Assembly: GCF_002251945.1 (NCBI RefSeq)
Contig: NZ_NDHW01000064.1
Coordinates: 1-64,000 of the forward strand
Length of the DNA: 64,000 bases
Origin: Pseudanabaena sp. SR411
GTDB lineage: Bacteria > Cyanobacteriota > Cyanobacteriia > Pseudanabaenales > Pseudanabaenaceae
Direction: 5' to 3'
Part shown: in pieces, positions 17,834-27,397 of the stretch
Numbering within the stretch: position 1 is the first letter of the stretch
Layout: each line of letters begins with the position of its first letter
Position numbers and translations under genes: made by a program
Notes under the pieces: model-generated
Database searches by the model: none
Told to the model about the DNA's origin: nothing
What the model saw: the letters and a program-made list of their open reading frames with translations, nothing else

Positions 17834-19933
17834 ATGAACAACAATAGCAACTTATCATCGCAATCAAAAAAAATGCTTGGCAGCACTCGTGAGTCGCGTA
17901 GACATATTCCGAAAGTGTCAGTAGATGGACTTTATCAAAGAGCTGTCAAAGATGCTTTTCGGAAACTCAATCCCAAAATTGCGGTACGAAATCCTGTCAT
18001 GTTTATGGTCTGGGTCGGTACGATTGTGACCTTGTTAGTCACTATTGATCCTAATCTTTTTGGTACGGTCAAAGGCGATCCCCATCAAGAGCGCATTCTC
18101 AATGGATTGATTACCGTAATTCTCTTTTTTACAGTAGTATTTGCCAACTTTGCGGAAGCGATCGCTGAAGGGCGAGGTAAAGCTCAAGCGGACTCATTAC
18201 GCACTACCCAATCAGATACGATCGCCCGTAAAGTCCTTCCTGATGGCACGGTTCAATCCACTAGTTCTACCGAATTGCGGCGCGGTGACTTAGTAAAAGT
18301 AGCGATCGGGGAAATGATTCCTGCTGACGGAGAAGTGATAGCGGGCTTAGCCTCTGTCGATGAATCAGCGATCACAGGTGAATCGGCTCCCGTTCTCAAA
18401 CAAGCAGGGACAGATATTTCCAGCTCAGTTACAGGCGGTACGCGCGTAGTTTCCGATGAATTAACGATCAGGATTTCGGCTGACCCTGGGCAGGGATTTA
18501 TCGATCGCATGATTGCCCTTGTCGAAGGAGCCGAACGCACAAAAACGCCTAATGAGATCGCTTTGACCGTGCTGCTAACAGTGCTAACACAGGTGTTTCT
18601 GATTGTGGTTGCCACGATGACCCCGATCGCTAATTATGTGAATACACCCACAACCATTGCGATTTTAATTTCTCTCTTAGTGGCGCTGATTCCCACCACG
18701 ATTGGCGGTTTATTGAGTGCGATCGGCATCGCAGGTATGGATCGCGTCGCGCAGTTTAATGTGATTGCCACCTCTGGTCGCGCCGTTGAAGCTTGCGGTG
18801 ATATCAATACCCTCGTTCTCGATAAAACTGGCACAATTACACTAGGCAATCGCTTAGCCGATGAATTTATCCCTGTCAATGGTCACTCCCTCGCCGAAGT
18901 CGCCACCGTAGCCCTTGCGGCAAGCATCTTTGATGAAACTCCTGAAGGTCGTTCCATTGTGCAGTTAGCCGAACAGTCAGGAGCCATAGTCAAATTTGAT
19001 CGCAATCAAGCCAAAGGTATCGACTTCTCGGCACGTACCCGTATGAGTGGCACTGATTTACCTGACAGTATCGAAGTCCGCAAAGGAGCCGTAGATGCGA
19101 TTCGTGGCTTTGTGCGATCGCGTGCTGGTACAGTCCCCGAAGAATTTGAAGCCGCCTATGAGAAAGTCTCAAAACTTGGTGGTACTCCTTTAGGAATCTG
19201 TGAGGGTGGCGATCTTTATGGAGTGATTTATCTCAAAGATATTGTCAAATCAGGACTGCGCGAACGTTTTGATCAACTACGGCGCATGGGTGTACGCACA
19301 ATCATGCTTACGGGAGATAACCAGATCACAGCTTCCGTAATTGCTGAAGAAGCAGGTGTTGATGATTTTATTGCGGAAGCAACCCCCGAAGACAAAATCG
19401 AAGTAATTCGCAGCGAACAGTCCCAAGGTAAGCTGGTGGCGATGACAGGCGATGGCACAAATGACGCTCCTGCATTGGCTCAAGCTAATGTCGGTGTTGC
19501 CATGAACTCAGGCACACAAGCTGCCAAGGAAGCTGCGAACATGGTGGATTTGGATAGTGATCCGACTAAGTTGATTGATCTCGTAGCGATCGGCAAACAA
19601 TTGTTGATTACACGCGGAGCCTTGACCACCTTCTCGATCGCTAATGACATTGCCAAGTACTTCGCGATCATCCCCACAATCTTTGCTGCTTCAGGAATTG
19701 GTGCTTTGAATGTCATGGGTCTAAAAAGTCCGCAATCAGCCATTCTCTCGGCACTAATTTACAATGCTTTAATTATTCCTGCCCTAATACCCCTTGCCCT
19801 CAAAGGCGTGAAGTTCCGTCCTCTCACTGCCGATCAATTATTGCAGCGTAATATCCTGCTTTACGGACTAGGCGGCGTAATCGCTCCATTTATTGCGATT
19901 AAATTTATCGATATTCTGCTACCCATTGCTTGA
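17834..19933 (+). CDS. kdpB: Potassium-transporting ATPase subunit B
   Basis: The 699-residue P-type ATPase is the catalytic subunit of the Kdp pump. The phosphorylated Asp330 is in [10 protein letters not shown], the actuator TGES is at 181-184, the ATP-binding and hinge motifs MLTGDN and [14 protein letters not shown] are present, and seven or so membrane helices fit the family. Compared with the Escherichia coli protein it has an N-terminal extension rich in Asn and Ser. It lies 63 bases after kdpA. Confidence 0.97.
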   Translation: MNNNSNLSSQSKKMLGSTRESRRHIPKVSVDGLYQRAVKDAFRKLNPKIAVRNPVMFMVWVGTIVTLLVTIDPNLFGTVKGDPHQERILNGLITVILFFTVVFANFAEAIAEGRGKAQADSLRTTQSDTIARKVLPDGTVQSTSSTELRRGDLVKVAIGEMIPADGEVIAGLASVDESAITGESAPVLKQAGTDISSSVTGGTRVVSDELTIRISADPGQGFIDRMIALVEGAERTKTPNEIALTVLLTVLTQVFLIVVATMTPIANYVNTPTTIAILISLLVALIPTTIGGLLSAIGIAGMDRVAQFNVIATSGRAVEACGDINTLVLDKTGTITLGNRLADEFIPVNGHSLAEVATVALAASIFDETPEGRSIVQLAEQSGAIVKFDRNQAKGIDFSARTRMSGTDLPDSIEVRKGAVDAIRGFVRSRAGTVPEEFEAAYEKVSKLGGTPLGICEGGDLYGVIYLKDIVKSGLRERFDQLRRMGVRTIMLTGDNQITASVIAEEAGVDDFIAEATPEDKIEVIRSEQSQGKLVAMTGDGTNDAPALAQANVGVAMNSGTQAAKEAANMVDLDSDPTKLIDLVAIGKQLLITRGALTTFSIANDIAKYFAIIPTIFAASGIGALNVMGLKSPQSAILSALIYNALIIPALIPLALKGVKFRPLTADQLLQRNILLYGLGGVIAPFIAIKFIDILLPIA

Positions 19934-20019
19934 ACACAGATTAAACGGATTATTTGATTTCACGGATTTTCTTTAACCCGTTTAAAAATTCCTATCTAAA
20001 AATCAGCGTCATCATTATT

Positions 20020-20283
20020 ATGAAAAAATCTCTGCCCCATGTTTCTCAAAATTTTCCTATCGAAGCCATGAAAGGGCTTTGGCAACTCTCAAACAAAAAG
20101 AAATATCCAAAATATCTATTTTTCACGCTTTGCTTTAATTTGATTGTTGCTCCCGTTGTCTATGCCGCCAATGCTGATAGCTTTACTCGCACTCAGGCGT
20201 ACGCATTAGGGCTTTTAGGAATTGCTACTGTCTGCTTCTCAATCTATCTTTTTGTCGTCATGTTTCAACCAGAGAAGTTTTAA
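20020..20283 (+). CDS. KdpF/KdpG-like small membrane subunit
   Basis: From ATG 20020 the product has 87 residues. It has a hydrophobic segment (YLFFTLCFNLIVAPVVYAA) and a C-terminal helix GLLGIATVCFSIYLFVVMFQPEKF, which looks like the stabilising KdpF peptide. The order kdpA-kdpB-this-kdpC matches the kdpG position described in heterocystous cyanobacteria. The N-terminal basic part has no counterpart in the 29-residue E. coli KdpF. A longer frame from 19954 is less likely because it begins right after the kdpB stop without a ribosome site. Confidence 0.7.
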   Translation: MKKSLPHVSQNFPIEAMKGLWQLSNKKKYPKYLFFTLCFNLIVAPVVYAANADSFTRTQAYALGLLGIATVCFSIYLFVVMFQPEKF

Positions 20284-20323
20284 ATTAATTACGAATTGCG
20301 AATTACTCCAAATCTATAAATCT

Positions 20324-20923
20324 ATGAACGAAATTATTAAAGCTATTCGCGCTACTATTGTTCTTTGGGTTCTTGTTGCTGTCATCTATCCCTTTGGAAT
20401 GTTAGCGATCGCACAATTACCATTTCTCTCCAATCAAGCCAATGGCAGCCTGATTCGTAACCCTCAAGGACAAGTAGTTGGATCATCTCTCATTGGTCAA
20501 CCATTTACTAGCGATCGCTATTTCAACAGTCGTCCCAGCACCACTAACTACAGCACTGCCGATCCCAAAAATGATAGTGCAAATATCCTCAAAACAGGCG
20601 TTTCAGGTGCAAGCAATCTCGCACCGAGTAATCCTGACTTGCTTAAAAGAATTAATCCTGCGATCGCCAAACTCCAACAATCAGGAGTCTCGCCAACTGC
20701 TGATTTAGTCTATACTTCTGGCTCTAGTCTTGATCCGCATATCACTCCAGAATCTGCAAAAGCTCAAATTGCCAGAATTGCTCAAATCCGCAAAGTGGAA
20801 CCTAGTCAACTAGAAATATTAATTCAACAAAATAGCGATCGCCGTTTTCTCGGTATCTTTGGCGAGGATGGCGTAAATGTCTTGAAGTTAAATTTAGCGA
20901 TCGATGCGATATCAAAAGCTTAA
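20324..20923 (+). CDS. kdpC: Potassium-transporting ATPase subunit C
   Basis: The 199-residue protein starts MNEIIKAIRATIVLWVLVAVI, with one N-terminal membrane helix. It continues with the family motifs GSLIGQPF, FNSRPSTTNY, SGASNLAPSNPDLL and SGSSLDPHITPESA, then a C-terminal helix pair. KdpC stabilises the complex and assists ATP binding by KdpB. An upstream frame overlapping the previous gene (from 20222) is an artefact; ATG 20324 matches the family start. Confidence 0.95.
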   Translation: MNEIIKAIRATIVLWVLVAVIYPFGMLAIAQLPFLSNQANGSLIRNPQGQVVGSSLIGQPFTSDRYFNSRPSTTNYSTADPKNDSANILKTGVSGASNLAPSNPDLLKRINPAIAKLQQSGVSPTADLVYTSGSSLDPHITPESAKAQIARIAQIRKVEPSQLEILIQQNSDRRFLGIFGEDGVNVLKLNLAIDAISKA

Positions 20924-20973
20924 AATAAGAAATGTAGGGGCAATTCATGAATTGCCCCTACATTTCTTATTTT
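20922..20973. repeat. 52-bp perfect palindrome
   Basis: 20922-20947 is the exact reverse complement of 20948-20973, with GTAGGGGCAATTCATGAATTGCCC.. at the centre and no loop. It overlaps the last bases of kdpC and probably ends its transcript or forms a cruciform. Confidence 0.8.
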
Positions 20974-21004
20974 GTGTAAGTCCTAAAATATCTAAGGTTA
21001 AAAT

Positions 21005-21637
21005 ATGCCATATAACAATTACAAAAAGATTGATCAAGTTCTAGGCGAGTTTGAAGTCACCTATGCCGAGCAGAACTTTATCCAAATCTTTGAAGTAGAA
21101 GTGCCTACATACTTTGAATCTGAAATTGAATTGACCCTTAGAGAAGGTGTATATAAAAACTCAGAATATGCACTGTGCGAAACCTTGATTTATCCTACCC
21201 TCAGAGAAGTATGGAAACTCTATAAAAACGACCTACTACTATGGAGTCATCAGCCTCTAAATTATGATGAGAATCTATGTGGCATTCCAGACTATATGGT
21301 GGCTAAGCGATCGCCTATGGGCAAAATCTTTCTCGAAAATCCCTTCTTGATTATCGTGGAAGCCAAAAAGGATAATTTTGAAGAAGGTTGGGCGCAATGT
21401 ATTGCGGAAATGATCGCCGCTCAGACAATCAATCAAAAGCACAATTCAGCATCTACACCGATTTTTGGTATTGTATCTACTGGTGTAATTTGGGAATTTG
21501 CTATTCTTGATGAAAATCTGGGTAAGAAACATTTTACGAAAGAGATTCTCATTTATACAATCCAAAATCTTAAGTTATTATTCGCAGCACTGAAGTACAT
21601 TTTTGAACAGTCCAAATTACAGTTGCTGAACGTCTAA
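21005..21637 (+). CDS. PD-(D/E)XK-like protein inside the kdp cluster
   Basis: The 210-residue product is of a type I recognise only as a conserved cyanobacterial hypothetical. The segment CGIPDYMVA (Asp96) followed by FLIIVEAKKD (Glu119, Lys121) and a Gln in the next helix (EGWAQCIAEM) is the PD-(D/E)XK nuclease pattern. A structural role without cleavage is possible. It lies between kdpC and the KdpD-like gene, 6 bases before the latter, so the two are probably co-transcribed although no functional link is known. No signal peptide or membrane segment is present. Confidence 0.6.
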   Translation: MPYNNYKKIDQVLGEFEVTYAEQNFIQIFEVEVPTYFESEIELTLREGVYKNSEYALCETLIYPTLREVWKLYKNDLLLWSHQPLNYDENLCGIPDYMVAKRSPMGKIFLENPFLIIVEAKKDNFEEGWAQCIAEMIAAQTINQKHNSASTPIFGIVSTGVIWEFAILDENLGKKHFTKEILIYTIQNLKLLFAALKYIFEQSKLQLLNV

Positions 21638-21643
21638 GTCATT

Positions 21644-22747
21644 ATGATTAAAGCTCATCGACGTGGCAAGCATAAAATTTTTATCGGCATGAGTCCTGGA
21701 GTAGGTAAAACCTATCGAATGCTAGAGGAAGGACATCGATTGCGGTCTGAAGGAATAGATGTGGTTATTGGGCTTTTGGAAACTCATAACCGAGAAGAAA
21801 CTGCGAAAAAAGCAAAAGGGCTAGAACTCATTCCCCGCCAACAGATTAATTGGGAATCGGTCATCCTTACAGAAATGGATACGGAGGCGATTCTCAAACG
21901 CCAACCACAACTAGCTCTAGTAGACGAATTAGCGCATACTAACGTCCCCAATGCCGAACGAGAAAAGCGCTATCAAGATGTAGAAATTCTGCTAGAAGCA
22001 GGGATTGACGTTTACTCTACTGTGAATATTCAACATATCGAGAGCCTGAATGATACTGTGGCAAAGATTACAGGCATAATTGTGCGCGAACGCATTCCCG
22101 ATCGCATTTTAGAAGATGCCGATGAAGTTGTCGTCGTTGACGTTACGCCTGAAACTCTTCAGGAACGCCTACGTGATGGCAAAATCTATGCCCCTGAAAA
22201 AGTTGATCAATCTCTAAATAATTTCTTTCAACGTCGTAATTTGATTGCCTTGCGCGAGTTAGCCCTGCGGGAAATTGCTGACAACATTGAAGATAATTTA
22301 GAAGCTCATGATCAATCAGTTTCTACAACCAATCTTGTTTGTAATATTCACGAAAGGATTTTAGTCTGCGTTTCCACCTATCCTAATTCGCTTCAGTTGT
22401 TACGAAGAGGCGCAAGGCTAGCTAACTATATGCACGCGCAACTTTATGTGCTATTTATCGATGCTCCTGATCGCTTTTTGACTAAAGCTGAAAGCTTGCA
22501 TGTTGAGACCTGCGAGCGTCTATGTAAAGAATTTGAGGGGACTTTTATTCGTGTAAGCAATAGTAATGTTTTAAAGGCGATCGTCGATACAGCTAAAAGC
22601 TATCGGATTACGCAAATTGTGATGGGCGAAAGCCAAAAATCACGTTGGCAGATTTTATTTAAGGGATCTCTCACTCAAAGAATCTTGCGCTTACTCAAGA
22701 ATGTAGATATTCATATTATCTCGACGAGTAAGACTCAAGATGTGTAG
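21644..22747 (+). CDS. kdpD: Short KdpD: KdpD N-terminal plus USP domains, no kinase
   Basis: The 367-residue protein has the KdpD sensor domain with Walker-like GMSPGVGKT (15-23) and LVDELAHTN, then a universal-stress-protein domain (ILVCVSTYPNSLQLLRRGARLA, IVMGESQKSRWQ). It stops where the four membrane helices and histidine kinase of E. coli KdpD would begin. Kinase-less KdpD forms are known in cyanobacteria. It is the last gene of the kdp group, and a separate histidine kinase is encoded divergently at 14745-15866. How the two halves cooperate is unknown. Confidence 0.9.
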   Translation: MIKAHRRGKHKIFIGMSPGVGKTYRMLEEGHRLRSEGIDVVIGLLETHNREETAKKAKGLELIPRQQINWESVILTEMDTEAILKRQPQLALVDELAHTNVPNAEREKRYQDVEILLEAGIDVYSTVNIQHIESLNDTVAKITGIIVRERIPDRILEDADEVVVVDVTPETLQERLRDGKIYAPEKVDQSLNNFFQRRNLIALRELALREIADNIEDNLEAHDQSVSTTNLVCNIHERILVCVSTYPNSLQLLRRGARLANYMHAQLYVLFIDAPDRFLTKAESLHVETCERLCKEFEGTFIRVSNSNVLKAIVDTAKSYRITQIVMGESQKSRWQILFKGSLTQRILRLLKNVDIHIISTSKTQDV

Positions 22748-22759
22748 TTTAGAAACCAT

Positions 22760-22868
22760 TTACAGCAATTATCAAGCAAACGAATCACAAGAAAAATTTT
22801 AAAAGCGTTGCAAGGCAACGCTTTTAAAATTTTTCTTGGTTTGGGGGTGAGCGCAAAGCGCTGCAAAA
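22760..22868. mobile_element. 109-bp MITE-like repeat (TTACAGC family)
   Basis: Left end TTTACAGCAATT and right end GCGCTGCAAAA surround a 23-bp stem AAGAAAAATTTTAAAAGCGTTGC / GCAACGCTTTTAAAATTTTTCTT. It aligns with the inverted copy at 11979-12089 over its full length. It follows the kdpD stop. Confidence 0.7.
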
Positions 22869-22899
22869 TAGACTACGGTTGGGAAATTGGATAGTAATT

Positions 22900-22952
22900 A
22901 CCCAAACCTGTAAAGTTGCGCCCCGCAAGAGCGCAACTTTACAGGTTTGGGT
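22900..22952. repeat. 22-bp stem-loop
   Basis: ACCCAAACCTGTAAAGTTGCGC pairs perfectly with 22931-22952. With the preceding repeat it fills most of the gene-free gap 22748-23100. Confidence 0.75.
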
Positions 22953-23100
22953 TTGTAATTAATTATGCCCATCTACTTATTCGTGAAAAAATATTTCAGA
23001 TTTTTGTTAAAAATTGCTTTTTAAAATGCCTAAACAAATTGCTAGAGTGCAATGATAGGAAAACCGTGTTAATAAAATTGATTGAAATTAGTAAATATTT

Positions 23101-23619
23101 ATGGATAGTACATTAGCGATCGCATACCTTGGGGCCTTAGTTGTGCTGCTAGCTGGGGTTAGCTGGTTAGTTATCCGCCAGATTTTGAAAGCCCGTAGTT
23201 TAGAAAATGTAATTTCTGACCTTCAGCCTAAGCTGCAAAAGGAAAAAGGTACACCCGAAGACTATTACCAACTTGGTAGTGTCTATTTGCGAAAAAAACT
23301 CTATGCTCAAGCCATTGTCCTATTTAATAAGGCTCTGAAAGAAGGTGGTGAGAACGTTCCTGAAGTTTACAATGCGTTAGGATTTTCCTATTTCTCCCAA
23401 GAACAGTACGATCTAGCGATTAAAAATTACAAAGAGGCGATCGCCTTGCAAGATGGCTATGTGACTGCTATTAATAATCTCGGTCATGCCTATGAAAAGA
23501 AAAAGTTGCTACCTCAAGCGATCGAAATGTATGAGCAAGTGCTGAAACTAGATGACAAAAATGAAACAGCCAATCGCCGCTTAACTTCTTTACGTAAGCA
23601 AGTTGTACCAGCATCATAA
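23101..23619 (+). CDS. ycf37: Ycf37-like TPR membrane protein
   Basis: The 172-residue protein has an N-terminal membrane helix (IAYLGALVVLLAGVSWLVI) and three tetratricopeptide repeats (about 58-91, 95-128 and 129-162: DYYQLGSVYLRKKLYAQAIV, YNALGFSYFSQEQYDLAI, INNLGHAYEKKKLLPQAI). Length and architecture fit Ycf37, the cyanobacterial relative of plant Pyg7, which helps assemble photosystem I. The TPR fold alone is not specific, so the name rests on helix plus three repeats at the usual size. A bidirectional terminator separates it from the convergent mnmA. Confidence 0.75.
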   Translation: MDSTLAIAYLGALVVLLAGVSWLVIRQILKARSLENVISDLQPKLQKEKGTPEDYYQLGSVYLRKKLYAQAIVLFNKALKEGGENVPEVYNALGFSYFSQEQYDLAIKNYKEAIALQDGYVTAINNLGHAYEKKKLLPQAIEMYEQVLKLDDKNETANRRLTSLRKQVVPAS

Positions 23620-23648
23620 AAAAAGGGACGCTTAGCGTCCCTTTTTTA
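23618..23648. terminator. Bidirectional intrinsic terminator
   Basis: AAAAAAGGGACGC-TTA-GCGTCCCTTTTTT lies between the convergent ycf37-like and mnmA genes, with A/T tracts on both sides. Confidence 0.9.
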
Positions 23649-24749
23649 TTGCTTAGATTCGATCAAACCGCCACCTAGCAACAAATCATCACGATAAAAT
23701 ACCGCCGCTTGCCCAGGGGCAATACTAAATTGGGGTTCGTCAAAGACTATCCTTGCCCGATCGCCTTCGAGAGGAATCACCGTTGCCGAGGCTGGAATCG
23801 TCCGATAACGCACTTGGACTTCTGCATGAAAAGGAACATCGGTAGGTGCGATCGATACCCAGTTCACTTGATGGATAGTGCATTCTTTGTCATGGGCTTC
23901 TGAGCGATCGCCTACGACTACTTCATTTTTGATCGGGTCGAGGGCAATCACATACAAAGGATTTGCCGCCGCTACCCCTAGCCCTTTGCGTTGACCGATG
24001 GTGTAGTGATAAGTCCCATCATGTTCACCCAAAACATTGCCATTAGTATCCACAATCTTGCCTTGGACAGGTGTGAGATATTTATCGAGAAATGCTTTCA
24101 TGGAGCCATTGGCTTCGACTAGGCATAAGTCCATGCTTTCAGGCTTTTCGGCAGTGGCTAAGCCAAACTCAGCAGCAATTTTGCGGGTTTCGACTTTGGT
24201 GGTGTCGCCCAAAGGGAAAATACAGCAGCTTAGTTCTTCTTGCCCGACTTCATAGAGAAAATAGGACTGATCCTTAGTATTATCAACAGCGCGGCGCAAT
24301 TCATAACGACCCGATTCAGGATTAAAACTGAGCTTGGCATAATGCCCCGTTGCAATTTTATTAATCCCTAACTTTTCACGAGCATAGGTCATCATGGGCG
24401 TAAACTTTACCGCTTTGTTGCAACGAGAACAGGGCGAAGGTGTGGAACCTGCTGCATAGCCTGTAACTAGATAATTAATAATGTTTTGTTCAAAGACATC
24501 ACGGCTATCCACAATTTCGTGGTGAATCCCTAATTCTTCGCATAGTCTGGCGGCATCGACCATTCCCTCAGAGCAGCATTGTCCTTTGCCACGCATTAAC
24601 CACAATGTCAAACCTGTTACATCGTATCCTGCACGATGCAATAGGGCAGCCGCAACGGAGCTATCAACTCCGCCCGATAAACCGACTACGACCTTTTCTG
24701 CTTTTTTTTCTATGCTTTCTGCGTTTGACATTTGCTGCAATCGAACCAT
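23646..24749 (-). CDS. mnmA: tRNA-specific 2-thiouridylase
   Basis: The 367-residue protein thiolates U34 of tRNA Lys, Glu and Gln. The PP-loop SGGVDSS is at 25-31, the catalytic cysteine segments are CCSEGM and [12 protein letters not shown], and the family blocks [20 protein letters not shown] and [20 protein letters not shown] are present. The first ten or so residues ([12 protein letters not shown]) are not conserved; Met7 is an alternative start. The gene is convergent with ycf37 and shares its terminator. Confidence 0.96.
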   Translation of the reverse strand: MVRLQQMSNAESIEKKAEKVVVGLSGGVDSSVAAALLHRAGYDVTGLTLWLMRGKGQCCSEGMVDAARLCEELGIHHEIVDSRDVFEQNIINYLVTGYAAGSTPSPCSRCNKAVKFTPMMTYAREKLGINKIATGHYAKLSFNPESGRYELRRAVDNTKDQSYFLYEVGQEELSCCIFPLGDTTKVETRKIAAEFGLATAEKPESMDLCLVEANGSMKAFLDKYLTPVQGKIVDTNGNVLGEHDGTYHYTIGQRKGLGVAAANPLYVIALDPIKNEVVVGDRSEAHDKECTIHQVNWVSIAPTDVPFHAEVQVRYRTIPASATVIPLEGDRARIVFDEPQFSIAPGQAAVFYRDDLLLGGGLIESKQ

Positions 24750-24928
24750 TCAACCTAAATTGTAACCCACATCTCGCTGTCAAAAGAAGGAAAAAACAAT
24801 TAGGAATCAGGGAGAGGGAAAAGATAATAGCGACGGCAAGCAGAGGAAAAATTGGGAAGGGAGCAAGTACCTGTGCAGATTCACGAAAGTATGCCAACAC
24901 TTTTGTTTTGTGGATTAAAAACACCCCC

Positions 24929-24973
24929 AATACCAAAACTAAAAATCGCTCCGCGATTTTTAGTTTTGGTATT
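24929..24973. repeat. 20-bp stem-loop upstream of the OFA transporter
   Basis: AATACCAAAACTAAAAATCG pairs with 24954-24973 around CTCCG. The gene-free gap 24750-25085 holds this stem-loop and nothing else recognisable; a 163-codon open frame crossing it antisense to mnmA is not credible. Confidence 0.75.
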
Positions 24974-25085
24974 ACTTACACAGAGATTAAAGAGGCGATC
25001 GTGCTAAGTATGTTGCGTTTAAAGGCGATCGCAATATCAAAAGTTACCCCTAACAAGTTTACAAATACAAATTTACAAATAGTTT

Positions 25086-26348
25086 ATGCTCGATAACAAT
25101 CAGTCAAATGTAACTGTATTGGGAATACCTTCTGAAACAGGACGATGGCTACTGATTCCATTAGGGATGCTCGTTCTACTCTGTTTGGGGAATATATATA
25201 CTTGGAGTGTATTTAGAAAACCATTGGAAGCAGAATTGGGAATTACCGCCACTCAAAGCCTATTGCCTTACACCGTGGCGCTAGTTTTTTATGCTCTCCT
25301 GATGCCGATCGCAGGTTTTTATATTCCCCGTCTTGGGATGCGCCCGATCGCCGCAATCGGCGGGATTATTGTTGGTCTGGGATATATTCTCTCTAGCTTT
25401 GTCAGTGATATTGGGATGATGATCCTCACCTATGGCGTATTTGCGGGGGGAGGAGTGGGGATCGCCTATGGTGTGCCGATGGCAGTGGTAGCAAAATGGT
25501 TCCCTGACAAACGTGGCTTAGCGGTCGGTTTGACAATTATCGGTTTTGGACTTTCTCCATTAATCACAGCTCCCTTAGCAAATCAATTAATTACTTTGTA
25601 TGGTATCAAGCCAACATTGCGGATTTTGGGAATTGCTTTTATGGTAATTATTTTGGCGATCGCTACGATGCTCAAACCACCACCCAAGGACTGGCATCCT
25701 CGTCAAGCTTCAACCAGTTCCGCCTCTGCTCAAGCAATCAATTATCCCGCGCAAATTTTAAAAAATCGCTCATTTTATGGATTGTGGATTTGCTATGCGA
25801 TCGCCAGTTTGGTGGGCTTGAGTGCGATCGGGATTTCCAGTTCTGTCGGGGAAGAGGTGATTCAAATTAATCCTGCTTTAGCCGCTAGCAGTGTTTCTCT
25901 ATTTGCGCTATTCAATGGTCTTAGTCGCCCTCTATTTGGCTGGCTTTGCGATCGCATTAAACCGCATTATGTAGCGATCGCTTCCTATACCTTGATTTTG
26001 ATTGCTTCATTGATGATGATCGGCACTCAAAAGGGACAGGTCGCCACTTACCTGATCGCATTTTGTCTGTTTTGGTTCAATCTTGGCGGTTGGTTAGCCA
26101 TGGCTCCCACAATTACTTTGCAATTTTTCAATCCCAGTCAATATGCTCAAAATTACGGGCTGGTGTTTACAGCCTATGGGGTTGGCGCTCTGATCGGCAC
26201 TTTGATCGCTGGACAAATTCGTGATTTGTTTGGCAATTACACCTATGTTTTTTATCCCATGGCGGTACTGGCGATTATTGGTATTCTTGTAGCAAATTTG
26301 ATGCTCAAGCGATCGCCCCACCAGCTTGTTCCCAACTTGAAAGACTAG
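25086..26348 (+). CDS. MFS transporter, OFA (oxalate/formate antiporter) family
   Basis: The 420-residue protein has twelve hydrophobic helices. The OFA-type N-terminus (LCLGNIYTWSVFRKPLEAELG) and the loop GVPMAVVAKWFPDKRGLAVGLT between helices 4 and 5 are characteristic. The C-half repeats the pattern (NGLSRPLFGWLCDRIKP). OFA members exchange small carboxylates; the substrate here is unknown. The ATG is not preceded by a strong ribosome site. No operon partner is visible. Confidence 0.88.
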   Translation: MLDNNQSNVTVLGIPSETGRWLLIPLGMLVLLCLGNIYTWSVFRKPLEAELGITATQSLLPYTVALVFYALLMPIAGFYIPRLGMRPIAAIGGIIVGLGYILSSFVSDIGMMILTYGVFAGGGVGIAYGVPMAVVAKWFPDKRGLAVGLTIIGFGLSPLITAPLANQLITLYGIKPTLRILGIAFMVIILAIATMLKPPPKDWHPRQASTSSASAQAINYPAQILKNRSFYGLWICYAIASLVGLSAIGISSSVGEEVIQINPALAASSVSLFALFNGLSRPLFGWLCDRIKPHYVAIASYTLILIASLMMIGTQKGQVATYLIAFCLFWFNLGGWLAMAPTITLQFFNPSQYAQNYGLVFTAYGVGALIGTLIAGQIRDLFGNYTYVFYPMAVLAIIGILVANLMLKRSPHQLVPNLKD

Positions 26349-26425
26349 GAGGAAAGGTTGTAACCCGAATTTGATATAAGGGCATCTCTAAAAATAGGTG
26401 TAGACAAGACAAGGGATTTGAGGAA

Positions 26426-26632
26426 TTGGAATATACTTTGCACGGCTTAAGGATGCGGATTTCGGATATAAAATTTAAAGAGAAAAGTGCAGAGGTTAGG
26501 AAACGAAGTATGCTGCAAATCGCATTTACAGAAATCAGTATTGATTATGAGAGACAAGTTATCTATATCAAATATGTTCTAACTCACGCTGAGTATGGCT
26601 CAGGTAGGTGGAAAAATGACCCTTACTATTAA
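26426..26632 (+). pseudogene. Truncated HigB-type toxin
   Basis: The C-terminal part (SIDYERQVIYIKYVLTHAEYGS, then GRWKNDPYY) matches the last third of HigB/RelE-family mRNA interferases. The roughly 40 residues before it do not look like the usual N-terminal half, no complete toxin can be rebuilt in one frame, and family members are about 95 residues. The gene overlaps the antitoxin start by 17 bases, as in intact higBA operons. It is probably inactive. Confidence 0.5.
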
Positions 26633-27014
26633 TCGAAAAGCTTATGGTGATTTGCTAGCCGAGATTCAGCCTCATGTGATTACCAATGACGCTGAAAATG
26701 AAATTGCATTGCAAAACATGGAAAGATTGCTAGCAATTCCCCAACCCACAGCCGAAGAAGAGAGGATTTTGCAAATCCTACTGACTTTGGTTGAAAAATA
26801 TGAAGATGAGCATTATCCAATGAATGATGCTTCACCTCTTGATGTTCTCTTACATTTAATGGAATCCAATGATTTAAAGCAAGCCGATCTAGTGAATGTG
26901 ATTGGCTCAAGTGGCATTGTCTCAGAAGTGGTGAACGGCAAGCGTCAAATCAGCAAAAATCAAGCTCAAGCGCTTAGTATATTCTTTCATGTCGATCCTA
27001 AATTGTTTTTGTAG
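26616..27014 (+). CDS. HigA-type antitoxin (HTH)
   Basis: From MTLTINRKAYGDLLAEIQPH (ATG 26616, preceded by AGGTAGGTGG) the product has 132 residues. The C-terminal helix-turn-helix reads LLHLMESNDLKQADLVNVIG with SEVVNGKRQISKNQAQALSIFFHVD, typical of the COG5499-type antitoxins paired with HigB. The N-terminal half binds the toxin in related systems. Because the toxin gene appears truncated, this may be a solitary antitoxin or autorepressor. Confidence 0.8.
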   Translation: MTLTINRKAYGDLLAEIQPHVITNDAENEIALQNMERLLAIPQPTAEEERILQILLTLVEKYEDEHYPMNDASPLDVLLHLMESNDLKQADLVNVIGSSGIVSEVVNGKRQISKNQAQALSIFFHVDPKLFL

Positions 27015-27042
27015 CAAAATTGGTGCAAAATGCCAATTTTGC

Positions 27043-27303
27043 TTACTTATCGAGACGGACGACATACCATTGCCATGTACCGCGATCGCCACAGTCTAGA
27101 TCACAAGCAGTTTTAATCAAGCGCTGGACTTGCTCGTTAATTGTGGGGAGATTTTGTAAATCAGTGGGCAGATCTTGATGCTCGATCTCAACAAGCAGAT
27201 CATGCAAAATTTGTTCTAATTCTAGCTGATTAACAAACCGCTCTTGCATATCTGGAGGCAGCACTACATAAGTGTCTTCGTAGTACATCATGCTGCTTGG
27301 CAT
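27043..27303 (-). CDS. CRR7-like protein
   Basis: The 86-residue product contains MYYEDTYVVLPPD, LPTDLQNLPTINEQVQRLI and a C-terminal GTWQWYVVRLDK. I recognise this as the chlororespiratory reduction 7 family, needed in plants for accumulation of the chloroplast NDH-1 complex and conserved in cyanobacteria. Its role in cyanobacterial NDH-1 is inferred. The true start is probably Met5 or Met6. It is divergent from scpB. Confidence 0.7.
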   Translation of the reverse strand: MPSSMMYYEDTYVVLPPDMQERFVNQLELEQILHDLLVEIEHQDLPTDLQNLPTINEQVQRLIKTACDLDCGDRGTWQWYVVRLDK

Positions 27304-27397
27304 ATGGTTTCTCAGCTTGTGATTTTTTTTGTTTAAGAGTATAAAAAGAGCGTAAAAGTGGCGCTATGCACCGCCTATACTCGGTTAAAATTTTAGC

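Noticed and set aside
20222-20323. Upstream extension of kdpC
   Set aside because: It overlaps the KdpF/G-like gene in another frame; the family start is the ATG at 20324.
24605-25096. 163-codon plus-strand frame overlapping mnmA
   Set aside because: It starts antisense inside mnmA, is low in complexity and crosses a stem-loop; no recognisable family.
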